From JBFXIE01 sp050176255 (lineage in GTDB: Bacteria > Pseudomonadota > Gammaproteobacteria > Burkholderiales > Burkholderiaceae_C), in NCBI RefSeq assembly GCF_050176255.1, contig NZ_JBFXIE010000004.1: a stretch of 64,000 nt of DNA; one strand, written 5' to 3'. Position 1 is the stretch's first letter. The number at the start of each line of letters is the position of its first letter. Under the pieces are notes generated by a model, which did not search any database, was not told the DNA's origin, and saw nothing but the letters and a program-made list of their open reading frames with translations. The position numbers were made by a program, and so were the translations under genes. This document shows, in pieces, positions 25,368 to 33,984 of this stretch.

Positions 25368-26444
25368 ATGTCAAGTGAAAGTGTTTATATAGCCGAGATG
25401 GCATCGATCATGCCAAAGAGATATTGCTCCGCCCATGTCTCGGACCGTATGTATTCAACCGCCAATTTCGGGCCGGCAGTAAACAAAATGGCCAAGAGGT
25501 TTGCAGCGCGTATGGGTGTTCCGTTGCGCAGTGCCGTCATTGATCTCGATCTATTTGAGCAGGATGGTCAAAATGAATTGGCAAATTTGGAAGATCACCC
25601 TAAGACATGGGGAAAGTCTGTGGTGGAGCAGCTTACAACGCGCATCCCAAAGAAGAACATCGGCTACTTCAATTTGAGCTACAACATCTCATACCACCAA
25701 GACACCCTTCCGAACCTGGCATCGCAAATCGTGATGGACTCAGATTTGACAGAGGTCGAAAGGGCCGATGAGTTATCTCACTATGGATGTGCGGCGTCAA
25801 TTTTCTCTCTCGATCAGGCGGTTCAATTCTGCAAGGAAACTGGCAAACCAGCGATTGTGTTTACATTTGACCAATGCACTGTTGCCCACCAAAAAATCGA
25901 GGCCAATGACTCGGACTTCAGACGGATGATGGTGAGCAACTTGCTCTTCAACGACGCTGGAGTTGGACTTTTGCTTGTTCCGGAGAGTTTGCGCGAGGCC
26001 TTCCAGCGACCGCTGCTTCGGATACGCGACATTCAAACGGGGTACCAGTCAGGAAGCTTGATCGGCATGAGTCAAGGCAGGTTTCTGATGAACGACGGCG
26101 TGAAAGACGTGATGCCCAAACTTGCCTCAACCGCGCTGATTCGCCCCTTCCTTGAAAAGAATGGCTTGAATACAAACAGCGTGCATCAGTGGTCAATCCA
26201 TCAGGGGGGGACAGAGGTTCTGAAGCAGTTTGCTAATGCGGATGTTTTGGGGCTTTCAGATCAGCAGTTGGAGAGATCACTCGAGCTCTTCCACCAATAT
26301 GGGAACACGAGTGCTGCAAGTTGCCTGCTGGTGCTCAAAAGCTTCTTTGACGATCCAGAGCCTCTTAATGGAGATCGTACCGGAATGCTCGTAGGATTCG
26401 GCGCGGGCTACTATTTTGGCGCGATGCTCTATGACCGGCAGTAA
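25368..26444 (+). CDS. Thiolase-fold condensing enzyme (KAS III / type III polyketide synthase-like)
   Basis: A 358-residue protein from the ATG at 25368 (a TTG two codons earlier is also open). The Cys-His-Asn triad of chain-condensing enzymes is visible: Cys141 in HYGCAASIFSLDQA, His278 in WSIHQGG and Asn313 in YGNTSAASCLLVL. The closing GFGAGYYFGAMLYD matches the Gly-rich C-terminal loop of KAS III and chalcone-synthase relatives. It should condense acyl-CoA or acyl-ACP units. No ACP, ketoreductase or other pathway gene is adjacent, and no good ribosome binding site is present. Base composition is lower in GC than most of the window, which suggests acquisition. Its substrate is unknown. 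Confidence 0.78.
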   Translation: MSSESVYIAEMASIMPKRYCSAHVSDRMYSTANFGPAVNKMAKRFAARMGVPLRSAVIDLDLFEQDGQNELANLEDHPKTWGKSVVEQLTTRIPKKNIGYFNLSYNISYHQDTLPNLASQIVMDSDLTEVERADELSHYGCAASIFSLDQAVQFCKETGKPAIVFTFDQCTVAHQKIEANDSDFRRMMVSNLLFNDAGVGLLLVPESLREAFQRPLLRIRDIQTGYQSGSLIGMSQGRFLMNDGVKDVMPKLASTALIRPFLEKNGLNTNSVHQWSIHQGGTEVLKQFANADVLGLSDQQLERSLELFHQYGNTSAASCLLVLKSFFDDPEPLNGDRTGMLVGFGAGYYFGAMLYDRQ

Positions 26445-26810
26445 ATCGCTGAACGGTTTTGTTCAATCGCAGGTAGATTCATCCTGTGCATGATCCGGTA
26501 TTTCTCCGGGGAGCTATCTCTCGTCAGGGTAGCTTATGGCTAAGCTACAGACGCCGCGTGCCTTGCGCAAACCGGAATTCAACTCACCCTACGAGGCTGT
26601 CGGACTTGGAAATCGCCGGCTGCCGAATGGAGCCGCGTCACACATCAATGACAAACTGCCCGCCGGCAGGCAAGCCAGACATGCCCCCTGCCGCCAGAGC
26701 GGTCGCCAGCGCAATGCGGCGACTTGCACCACACGATGACCGCACGCCGCCTTCGGCCTCAAGGCCAGGCGATTCGCCGCACCAATACACCGCCGATGAG
26801 CGGGAGCCCC
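26445..26810. other. 366-bp region without a supported gene
   Basis: Only frames without ribosome binding sites or family resemblance occur. The hydrolase frame extends into it (to 26,724), but that part has no signal-peptide character. I see no hairpin with a U-tract and no inverted repeat marking a mobile end. Confidence 0.5.
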
Positions 26811-28631
26811 ATGAAATTCAGTCGCTTGATCTTTCCTGAAACCCGCGCAGCACTTGCATGCACACTGACCGCCGCCACGCTCGCAGCATGCGGCGGCGGC
26901 AGCAGCAGCACCTCCGACCCGCTGCAAAAGTACCGTGAACAATCCGTGCAGTGGACTGCCTGTGATCCGACCATCCTGGGCACGACCAGCGAGAAGCTCG
27001 ACGCCCTATGGCAGCAACTGGGCGATCGGCTGAGTTGTGGGCTTGTAAAAGCCCCGCTGGACTGGGCCAACCCCGAGCGCGGCGATGTCGCCATCAGCGC
27101 GATGCGTGTGGCCGCAGGCGCCCCTGAGAAAAAGCGCGGCGCCCTGTTGTTCAACCCGGGCGGGCCGGGCATCGATGGCTTGGGGCTGACTTTCAACCTG
27201 CTGACGGCCTTTGCCGACAGCAACCCCGACAGCGCTCAAGGCGCAATGCAGCTGCGCCTGCTGGCTGAGTACGACATGGTGGGCTTCTCGCCACGCGGCA
27301 CTGGCGCCAGCACCCGGCTGCAGTGCGCCACCAACGAGCTGCAGCGCTTTGTGGACATGAGCGCGGCAGGCTACACCCCAGACAACGTGGCCAATGCCGA
27401 ATACAACGCCACCAAGACCGTGCAGGCGTGCCAGAAAAACCCGATCACGCCCTTTATCAACACCGACGCCACCGCACGCGATCTGGACTTGCTGCGAAGC
27501 CTGTTGGGCGAAGACAAGCTGAACTACCTGGGCTACTCCTACGGCACCTGGCTGGGCGCATGGTATGCCAACCTGTTTCCCGAGCGCGTGGGGCGCATGG
27601 TGCTCGACAGCTCCCAGAACTTCTTCAGCACGCATGAAGACATGTCCTTGGCAATGCCGTGGGCACGCCAGCGTGTGCTTGACGAGGTACTGGTGCCGTA
27701 TGCGGTGCGCCATGCCGATTACTTTCAGCTGGGCGCCACACAGGCCGAGGTGCGCGCCGTCATACCCCAGATGAGCCCGCAGATGCAGCATGTGCTCGGC
27801 AGCCCTCTGAGCCGTCTTGGCTACAACCAGTCTGACGCCGACAAGTACCTGATGACCATTGCCGCCGCCCGCGGGGTGGACGCCGTGCTCCAGTCCGTGG
27901 CGGACTTGCAGGATCAGGAGGCGGTGGAGCAGACACTGGCGCAGCATGTATTCCACCCGGTGGATACAGGGCGGGACGCGGCGGTGCGCGAGATTGCGCA
28001 AGACCTTCTGAACGATTACGCGGCCTCTTGGATCGTCAAACCCCAGCCCAAAAACATAGCGCTGGACTACGGCGATGCGGTGCTGGAGGCCGTGCGCTGC
28101 AACGACACACCCGCCACCACCGACCCAGCCACCCGGGCCGCGCTGGCGCAAGACCTGCGGCGGCGCGCACCCATGTTCTATGGGATCGTCTATCAGGACA
28201 CTTGCGCTTTCTGGGGCGGCCCCCGGGTGAGCAAACCCGACCCGGCTGCCATGCAACCCCTGCCGGTGCTGCTGGTGCAGTCCCAGTACGACTCTGCGAC
28301 CTACACCGAAGGTGCCAACGCCTTCTTTGCACAGCTACCCCAGGCCAGCCGCGTGTATGTGCCCGGCGACTACCAGCACGGCGTCTATCCGTACAAAGAC
28401 AGCTGCGTCGACTCCACCGTGACCCGGTACCTGCTGGGCGAATCACCCGCGCAGCGCGAGACATTCTGCCCCGCTCAGCCGCTGCAGCAGGACAAGCCGG
28501 CCGAAGCGCAGACGGTCACGCCCAAGTCCACACGCGGCGCTGGCCCGTCCACCTACAAAAACCCGGCACAGGCGCACGAGCAGATCGACAAGTTCAAGAG
28601 GGGACTGATTCCGTCCAACCCAAGGCGCTGA
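26811..28631 (+). CDS. Alpha/beta hydrolase lipoprotein, tripeptidyl-aminopeptidase (TAP) type
   Basis: A 606-residue exported enzyme. The ATG at 26811 is chosen because it gives a clean lipoprotein signal, MKFSRLIFPETRAALACTL, ending TLAACGGG (Cys27). Oxyanion-hole motif FNPGGPG follows, then the nucleophile Ser243 in GYSYGTWLG. The TAP-like C-terminal domain has LLVQSQYDSATYTEGA with the acid, and GDYQHGVYPYKDSC with the His. Relatives such as Streptomyces SlpD/E release tripeptides or hydrolyse small esters. It probably works in the periplasm or on the outer membrane; the natural substrate is unknown. It stands alone. Confidence 0.88.
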   Translation: MKFSRLIFPETRAALACTLTAATLAACGGGSSSTSDPLQKYREQSVQWTACDPTILGTTSEKLDALWQQLGDRLSCGLVKAPLDWANPERGDVAISAMRVAAGAPEKKRGALLFNPGGPGIDGLGLTFNLLTAFADSNPDSAQGAMQLRLLAEYDMVGFSPRGTGASTRLQCATNELQRFVDMSAAGYTPDNVANAEYNATKTVQACQKNPITPFINTDATARDLDLLRSLLGEDKLNYLGYSYGTWLGAWYANLFPERVGRMVLDSSQNFFSTHEDMSLAMPWARQRVLDEVLVPYAVRHADYFQLGATQAEVRAVIPQMSPQMQHVLGSPLSRLGYNQSDADKYLMTIAAARGVDAVLQSVADLQDQEAVEQTLAQHVFHPVDTGRDAAVREIAQDLLNDYAASWIVKPQPKNIALDYGDAVLEAVRCNDTPATTDPATRAALAQDLRRRAPMFYGIVYQDTCAFWGGPRVSKPDPAAMQPLPVLLVQSQYDSATYTEGANAFFAQLPQASRVYVPGDYQHGVYPYKDSCVDSTVTRYLLGESPAQRETFCPAQPLQQDKPAEAQTVTPKSTRGAGPSTYKNPAQAHEQIDKFKRGLIPSNPRR

Positions 28632-29089
28632 GGGCTCCAGGAAGCGCAGCGAATAGCCTACGCTAGCGCTGTGCGGTTGACTGTGGTCTGAATCGTCGGT
28701 GCGCGGGGCAAATGGTGGCTATTGGGGAAATGTGCCAATGGTCTTGCCCGGCACGCACGGGCACACTGCCTCAAGGATGTGCTGATCCTACTGCCCACGC
28801 ACAACGCCAGCCATATCGGCGAGTTCCCGGGACACCGCCGGCAGCCCGGCGTCATCTTCGTCTCCGCCAAAGCCACCGGCCGTGGCCAATATGGGGACAC
28901 CGCGCATACGAAGGAAGCCCAACTAGCTACAAACAGGCGGCAGGACGCACCACGATCTCACTGGTATCTACATCGGCGGCACTGAACAATCCCCCCACCC
29001 CGCGTGAACACAGGCGCGACCATGCTTTGAGGTTCCTCGCCAACTCCTACATCAATTGCCCATAAGCTCGCGTTTCTGGGAGATTTGTG
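28632..29089. other. 458-bp region without a supported gene
   Basis: Short frames on both strands (for example 28,722-28,985) have no ribosome binding site, no recognisable motif and skewed composition. The stretch lies between the hydrolase and a decayed transposase and may be debris from earlier insertions. I found no RNA gene or clear terminator in it. Confidence 0.5.
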
Positions 29090-29834
29090 ATGTTTGCCGA
29101 CGCCGCCACCGAAGACTTTTTCCGCGCCCGCCTGGACCACATGATCGATCTGCGCCATCCCCTGGTGGTGCTCGCCTCGCGCATGCCCTGGCAGCAAATC
29201 GAGGCCTCGGTCGCTCACCTGTTCTCCCGCAAGGCCCGCACCAGCGGCCAGCAGCCCATGCCCGATCTGGATCTGTTTGGCGAAGCACCCACCCCAGTGG
29301 CGCGCCAGTCCAACGCCGGACGCCCCCGCGTGCCGCTGCGCACCATGATCGCTGTTGTACTTGAAGCACGCCTTCAACCTCAGCGATGAGGCCCTGGTCG
29401 AGCGCTGGAGCGAGACACCGCGCTGGCAATACTTCTGTGGCCAGTCCTACTACGAGGAGCGCCTGCCCTGCGACGCCAGCACCCCGGTCAAGTTTCGCCG
29501 CATCCTGGGAGAAGAAGGTGTGGAAGAACTGCTCGCACAGACCATCAAGCTCGCAGTGGACTTGCAGCTCATCCCCAAAGAGGCGCTGGCCAGCGTGGTG
29601 GTGGACACCACCGTGCAAGAGAAGGCCGTCGCCCACCCCACGGATGCCAAACTGCTGGAGATCGCCCGGGACAAACTGGTGCAGGCGGCCAAACAGGCAG
29701 GCATTGCCCTCAAGCAGACCTTTTGCATCGCCCTGACCTGCGCAATTGCAGCCAAGCGGGCCGCAGATGCTGCGTGTGGCGCTGGTGGGGATGCCACGAA
29801 CGCTGCTGTCGGACTCAGTCCACGCGTGAAATGA
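29090..29834 (+). pseudogene. Decayed IS5-like transposase
   Basis: The N-terminal domain (MFADAATEDFFRARLDHMIDLRHPL, then AGRPRVPLRTMIA) is typical of IS5-family DDE transposases. A frameshift near 29,355 breaks it, and the frame resumes as YLKHAFNLSDEALVERWSETPRWQYFCG. VVVDTTVQEKAVAHPTDAKLL carries the first catalytic Asp. After KQAGIALKQTF the sequence departs from the family and ends at 29,834, so the second half of the DDE domain is lost. No complete terminal inverted repeats were found. It lies about 60 bp from the 3' end of glmS. Confidence 0.85.
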
Positions 29835-29883
29835 ATTTTTCAGGGCCGACTACAAAGTTTATTTTTAAGATCACTGAAAAATT
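29834..29883. repeat. 10-bp inverted repeat downstream of glmS
   Basis: AATTTTTCAG (29,834-29,843) and its exact complement CTGAAAAATT (29,874-29,883) are separated by 30 bases. One arm abuts the decayed transposase and the other lies 14 bases from the glmS stop. It may be an IS end paired with target sequence, or a weak terminator for glmS. Confidence 0.5.
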
Positions 29884-29897
29884 ACCCGCCAGCAAAG

Positions 29898-31808
29898 CTA
29901 CTCCACCGTCACACTCTTGGCCAGGTTTCTGGGTTTGTCCACATCCGTGCCGCGCGCGCAGGCGGTGTGGTAGGCCAGCAACTGCAGCGGCACGACGTGC
30001 AGCATCGGGCTCAGGGGGCCGTAGTGCTCGGGCATGCGGATGACGTGGATGCCCTCGCTGCTGTCGATGCGTGAATCGGCGTCAGCCAGCACATACAGCA
30101 CGCCGCCGCGCGCGCGCACTTCCTGCATGTTGCTCTTGAGCTTTTCCAGCAGCTCGTCGTTGGGCGCCACGGTCACCACGGGCATGCTGCTGGTGACCAG
30201 CGCCAGCGGTCCGTGCTTGAGCTCGCCTGCGGGGTAAGCCTCTGCATGGATGTAGGTGATCTCCTTGAGCTTGAGCGCGCCCTCCAGCGCGATCGGGTAA
30301 TGCAGCCCCCGGCCCAGGAACAGGGCGTTTTCCTTCTTCGCAAAATCCTCGGCCCAGCTGATGACCTGCGGCTCCAGCGCCAGCACGGCCTGCAGCGCGG
30401 CTGGCAGGTGGCGCATGGCCTTGAGGTAGCCGGCCTCTGCCTCTTGCGACAGGCGCCCCCGCGTTTGCGCCAGCGCCAGCGTCAGCAGAAACAGACCCGC
30501 CAGCTGGGTGGTGAAGGCCTTGGTGGATGCCACGCCAATTTCTGCGCCGGCCCGGGTGACATAGGCCAGCGCGCATTCGCGCACCATGGCGCTGGTGGCC
30601 ACGTTGCAGATGGTGAGCGTGTGCCGCATGCCCAGGCTGTGCGCATGGCGCAGCGCCGCCAGGGTGTCCGCCGTTTCGCCTGACTGGCTGATGGTGACCA
30701 CCAGCGTGCGCGGGTTGGGCACGCTGGTGCGGTAGCGGTATTCGCTGGCCACCTCCACCTGCGTGGGAATGCCGGCGATGCCCTCCAGCCAGTATTTGGC
30801 GGTGCAGCCGCTGTAGTAGCTGGTGCCGCAGGCCAGGATGAGGACGGAGTCGATCTCTTTGAACACCCGCCACGCGGCCACGCGCGGCTGGCCGTGCCGG
30901 TCCGGCCCGTCGAACAGCTCGGGCACAATGGCCTGCAGCCCCTCAAGGGTGTCGGCGATGGCCCGGGGCTGCTCGAAGATTTCTTTTTGCATGTAGTGGC
31001 GGTAGGGCCCCAGCTCTACCGCGCCGCTGTGCGCGTGCACCGTGCGCACGGGGCGGCTGGCAGCATCCAGCGGCTGGCCGTCGGCCGCAGCAATCCAGTA
31101 GCGGCCCAGTTGCAAGTCCACCAGGTCGCCCTCCTCCAGATAGACGATCTGGTCGGTCACGCCGGCCAGCGCCATGGCATCGCTGGCCAGAAAATGCTCG
31201 CCCTGGCCCACCCCCAGCACCAGGGGCGACCCCGCGCGGGCGCCCACCACGCGGTGCGGCTCGTCTTTGTGGATCACGGCAATGGCAAACGCGCCGTGCA
31301 GCCGGGCGACCGCCGCGCGCACGGCCTGAAACAAATCACCGTCGTACAGGCTGTCCACCAGATGGGCGATGACCTCGGTGTCGGTCTGGCTGGAAAACAC
31401 ATAGCCGCGCGCCTGCAGCTGAGCGCGCAATTCCTCGTGGTTTTCGATGATGCCGTTGTGCACCAGCGCCACACGCCCCGGCCGCTCCGCCTGCGCGGGG
31501 GCAGCGTCCGGCCCGTGGCTGAAGTGCGGGTGCGCGTTGTGCACCGCCGGCGCGCCGTGGGTGGCCCAGCGGGTGTGGGCGATGCCGGTGGCGCCCTGTA
31601 GCTGGTCATGCTCCACCTGTGTCAGCAACTCGGCCACGCGCGCAGTGCTGCGCGCCCGGCGCAGGCCGCCGGTGGGCATCTGGCCCATGCTGGACTCGTG
31701 CACGGCCACGCCGCAGGAGTCATAACCACGGTACTCCAGCCGCTGCAGACCCTGCACCAGGATGGGAACGATATTGCGCGTGGAAACCGCGCCGACGATG
31801 CCGCACAT
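29898..31808 (-). CDS. glmS: Glutamine--fructose-6-phosphate aminotransferase (isomerizing)
   Basis: A 636-residue cytoplasmic enzyme making glucosamine-6-phosphate, the first step to UDP-GlcNAc for peptidoglycan and LPS. The start is the ATG at 31808 with GGAGG eight bases upstream; the frame is open further, but Cys2 must follow Met, giving MCGIVGAVSTRN. The glutaminase domain (residues 1-~240) has RLEYRGYDSCGVAV and HTRWATHG. Two SIS domains follow, with ACGTSYYSG and SQSGETADTL. The C-terminus ends KPRNLAKSVTVE, the family's typical tail. It is divergent from the Lrp-type regulator with 158 bp between. Confidence 0.97.
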   Translation of the reverse strand: MCGIVGAVSTRNIVPILVQGLQRLEYRGYDSCGVAVHESSMGQMPTGGLRRARSTARVAELLTQVEHDQLQGATGIAHTRWATHGAPAVHNAHPHFSHGPDAAPAQAERPGRVALVHNGIIENHEELRAQLQARGYVFSSQTDTEVIAHLVDSLYDGDLFQAVRAAVARLHGAFAIAVIHKDEPHRVVGARAGSPLVLGVGQGEHFLASDAMALAGVTDQIVYLEEGDLVDLQLGRYWIAAADGQPLDAASRPVRTVHAHSGAVELGPYRHYMQKEIFEQPRAIADTLEGLQAIVPELFDGPDRHGQPRVAAWRVFKEIDSVLILACGTSYYSGCTAKYWLEGIAGIPTQVEVASEYRYRTSVPNPRTLVVTISQSGETADTLAALRHAHSLGMRHTLTICNVATSAMVRECALAYVTRAGAEIGVASTKAFTTQLAGLFLLTLALAQTRGRLSQEAEAGYLKAMRHLPAALQAVLALEPQVISWAEDFAKKENALFLGRGLHYPIALEGALKLKEITYIHAEAYPAGELKHGPLALVTSSMPVVTVAPNDELLEKLKSNMQEVRARGGVLYVLADADSRIDSSEGIHVIRMPEHYGPLSPMLHVVPLQLLAYHTACARGTDVDKPRNLAKSVTVE

Positions 31809-31966
31809 AAAAAAACCTCCAGCCGAACTCGAACCAAACTTAAACCATTCAATGGGCCGCATGCTATGGCGGCAATTCAGAAATTTTTAATCCTTTTTTA
31901 TTGAATAGTGATTCATAATTTCTCCGATCATAATATTTGGAATATTTCCTCATCAGGAGTAGATTA

Positions 31967-32530
31967 GTGCAACAAGATTTCACACTCGACTCCATCGATC
32001 TGCGCCTGCTCGACCTGTTGCAGCGCGACGCCGCCATCAGCAACCAGGCGCTGGCGCAGCAGGTGCATGTGTCTGCGCCCACCTGCCTGCGCCGCGTGCG
32101 GCGGCTGCACGACCTGGGCCTGATCGAGCGGCAGGTGGCCCTGCTGCAGCCTGACCGCCTGGCGGCGGTGCAGGGCCACGGGCTGGCGGCCATCGTGGAG
32201 GTATCGCTGGACCGCCAGGGCGACGAGCATCTGGCTGCGTTCGAGGCCCGCGCCGTCGCCGACGACGCGGTGCAGCAGTGCTGGCGCGTCTCACCCGGGC
32301 CGGACTTCGTGCTGATCGTGCACACGCGGGACATGCCCGGCTACCTGGCGCTGTCGCAGCGGCTGTTCACGCAAGACGCCAACGTGCGCAACGTCAAGAC
32401 CTTCTTTGCCACCCGCCGCGCCAAGTTCGAGACCAAAATTCCGCTGTCTCCTGGACTTGAGCGCACCCCTGATCCGGATCCGCAAACGCAAGCCGCCCTC
32501 CCAGCCCAGGCACAGTGGCGCACCCCTTGA
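31967..32530 (+). CDS. Lrp/AsnC family transcriptional regulator
   Basis: A 187-residue regulator. The GTG at 31967 is selected because AGGAG lies seven bases upstream; an earlier TTG is open but unsupported. Residues 5-65 are the AsnC-type HTH (LDSIDLRLLDLLQRDAAISNQALAQQVHVSAPTCLRRVRRL), and about 75-155 the RAM ligand/oligomerisation domain (VEVSLDRQGDEHLAAFEA, PGPDFVLIVHTRDMPGY). A Pro/Gln-rich tail of about 25 residues is unusual. It probably senses an amino acid. The divergent neighbour is glmS, though a link to it is not shown. Confidence 0.92.
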   Translation: MQQDFTLDSIDLRLLDLLQRDAAISNQALAQQVHVSAPTCLRRVRRLHDLGLIERQVALLQPDRLAAVQGHGLAAIVEVSLDRQGDEHLAAFEARAVADDAVQQCWRVSPGPDFVLIVHTRDMPGYLALSQRLFTQDANVRNVKTFFATRRAKFETKIPLSPGLERTPDPDPQTQAALPAQAQWRTP

Positions 32531-32609
32531 CCTGCAGGCCCATCGCCCCCAATCTCCACACTTGACACGCCAGGTTCACACCGTGAACGCTGGCCAACCA
32601 GGAGGACGC

Positions 32610-33629
32610 ATGGAGTTCAAGGACTACTACCAGATCCTCGGCGTGGAGCGCAGCGCCAGCGCCGCTGACATCAAAAAGGCTTACCGCAAGCTGGCGCGCA
32701 AATACCACCCCGACGTCAGCAAAGAGGCCGACGCCGCAGCCCGCATGGCCGAGGTGAACGAAGCCAATACCGTGCTGTCAGACCCCGAAAAGCGCGCTGC
32801 CTACGACGCCCTTGACCGCCAGGCGCCGCACCGCGCGGGCCAGGACTTCCGGCCGCCGCCCAATTGGGACGCAGGCTTTGAATTCACCGGCCCACCGGAT
32901 GGTGAAGGCATGGATGCGGCCGCGTTCAGCGACTTCTTCGAGCAGCTCTTCGGGCGCGCGGCCCACGCCCAGCGCAGCCAACGCGGTCAGCACCGCAGCG
33001 GCGCCTTCGCACACGACGCTGCGACGGGCGCTGGCCCGCAGCAGCGCGGACGCGACCACCACGCCAGCATCGAGCTGGACCTGCGCGACGCCTACCACGG
33101 CGCCGAGCGCACCCTGAGCCTGCGCGGCGCGCGCCTGGATGCCAGCGGCCACCTGGTCAACGAAGAGCGCCAGCTGCAAGTCAGCATTCCCAAGGGCGTG
33201 CGAGAAGGCCAGCTGATACGCCTGGGCGGCCAGGGCGGCCCCGGCCTGGGCGGTGCGCCCGCTGGCGATCTGTTTCTGGAGGTGCGCTTCAAGCCTGACG
33301 CCCGCTGGCGCGCCGAAGACCGCGACGTGTACCAGTCCGTCACGCTGGCGCCCTGGGAGGCCGAACTGGGCGGGCCCATCCAGGTGCAGACGCCCGGCGG
33401 CGCCACGGTGGAAGTGACCGTACCGCCGCACTGGAAGCCCGGTCGCAAGCTGCGCCTGAAAGAGCGCGGCATTCCCGCCGCCACGCCCGGCGACCTGTAC
33501 CTGGAGCTGCACGTCGCCCTGCCCCCGGCCACCACCGAGGCCCAGCGCCAGGCCTACCGCGCGCTGGCGCAGGCCTTCCCGCAGTTCCAGCCGCGCGCCA
33601 CCGCTTTCACGTCATCGCAAGGAGCCTGA
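32610..33629 (+). CDS. cbpA: DnaJ-type co-chaperone, CbpA-like
   Basis: A 339-residue protein with GGAGG ahead of the ATG. The J domain (EFKDYYQILGVERSASAADIKKAYRKLARKYHPDVS) contains the HPD motif needed to stimulate DnaK. A short Gly/His/Gln-rich linker follows, then two DnaJ C-terminal substrate-binding domains (DHHASIELDLRDAYHGAERTLSL, and LFLEVRFKPDARWR). There is no zinc-finger domain, which makes it CbpA rather than DnaJ. The next gene, two bases downstream, encodes its modulator CbpM. Confidence 0.94.
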   Translation: MEFKDYYQILGVERSASAADIKKAYRKLARKYHPDVSKEADAAARMAEVNEANTVLSDPEKRAAYDALDRQAPHRAGQDFRPPPNWDAGFEFTGPPDGEGMDAAAFSDFFEQLFGRAAHAQRSQRGQHRSGAFAHDAATGAGPQQRGRDHHASIELDLRDAYHGAERTLSLRGARLDASGHLVNEERQLQVSIPKGVREGQLIRLGGQGGPGLGGAPAGDLFLEVRFKPDARWRAEDRDVYQSVTLAPWEAELGGPIQVQTPGGATVEVTVPPHWKPGRKLRLKERGIPAATPGDLYLELHVALPPATTEAQRQAYRALAQAFPQFQPRATAFTSSQGA

Positions 33630-33631
33630 GC

Positions 33632-33973
33632 ATGCCCACGCCGCCTTTTGTTGATCATGCCCTGGCCAAGCTGCTGGACGAACAGGCCCGCCTGACGCTG
33701 GAAGACCTGGCACGCACCTGCTGCATGGCGCCCGACTGGGTGACGGAGCGCTTGCAGGCGGGCCTGCTGCACGGCGAACAGTCGGGCGGGCGCTGGCAGT
33801 TCAGCAGCACCAGCGTGGTGCGCGCGCGGCGCCTGGCGCGACTGGAGTCCACCTTCGATGCCGACCCCGAGCTGGCCGCGCTCACGGTTGACCTGATCGA
33901 GGAAGTGACCGCATTGCGCCATCGCCTGCGCGAGCTGCAGACGCGCACGGGCCTGCCGCCGGGGGCGGCCTGA
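33632..33973 (+). CDS. cbpM: Chaperone modulator CbpM
   Basis: A 113-residue MerR-like protein directly after cbpA (gap of two bases). LTLEDLARTCCMAPDWVTERLQAGLL and VVRARRLARLESTFDADPELAALTVDLIEEVTALRHRL are the expected helices of the CbpM family. These proteins bind the J domain of CbpA and block its work with DnaK. The operon position makes the assignment firm despite the short length. Confidence 0.9.
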   Translation: MPTPPFVDHALAKLLDEQARLTLEDLARTCCMAPDWVTERLQAGLLHGEQSGGRWQFSSTSVVRARRLARLESTFDADPELAALTVDLIEEVTALRHRLRELQTRTGLPPGAA

Positions 33974-33984
33974 CGCGCAGGCCG

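Noticed and set aside
28722..28985. 87-codon plus-strand frame in the gap before the IS5 remnant
   Set aside because: No ribosome binding site, no motif, low-complexity Arg/His content typical of a chance frame in GC-rich DNA.
29090..29900. Tn7-type insertion at glmS
   Set aside because: No tns genes or Tn7-like ends are visible and the transposase remnant is of the IS5 kind; only the position fits.
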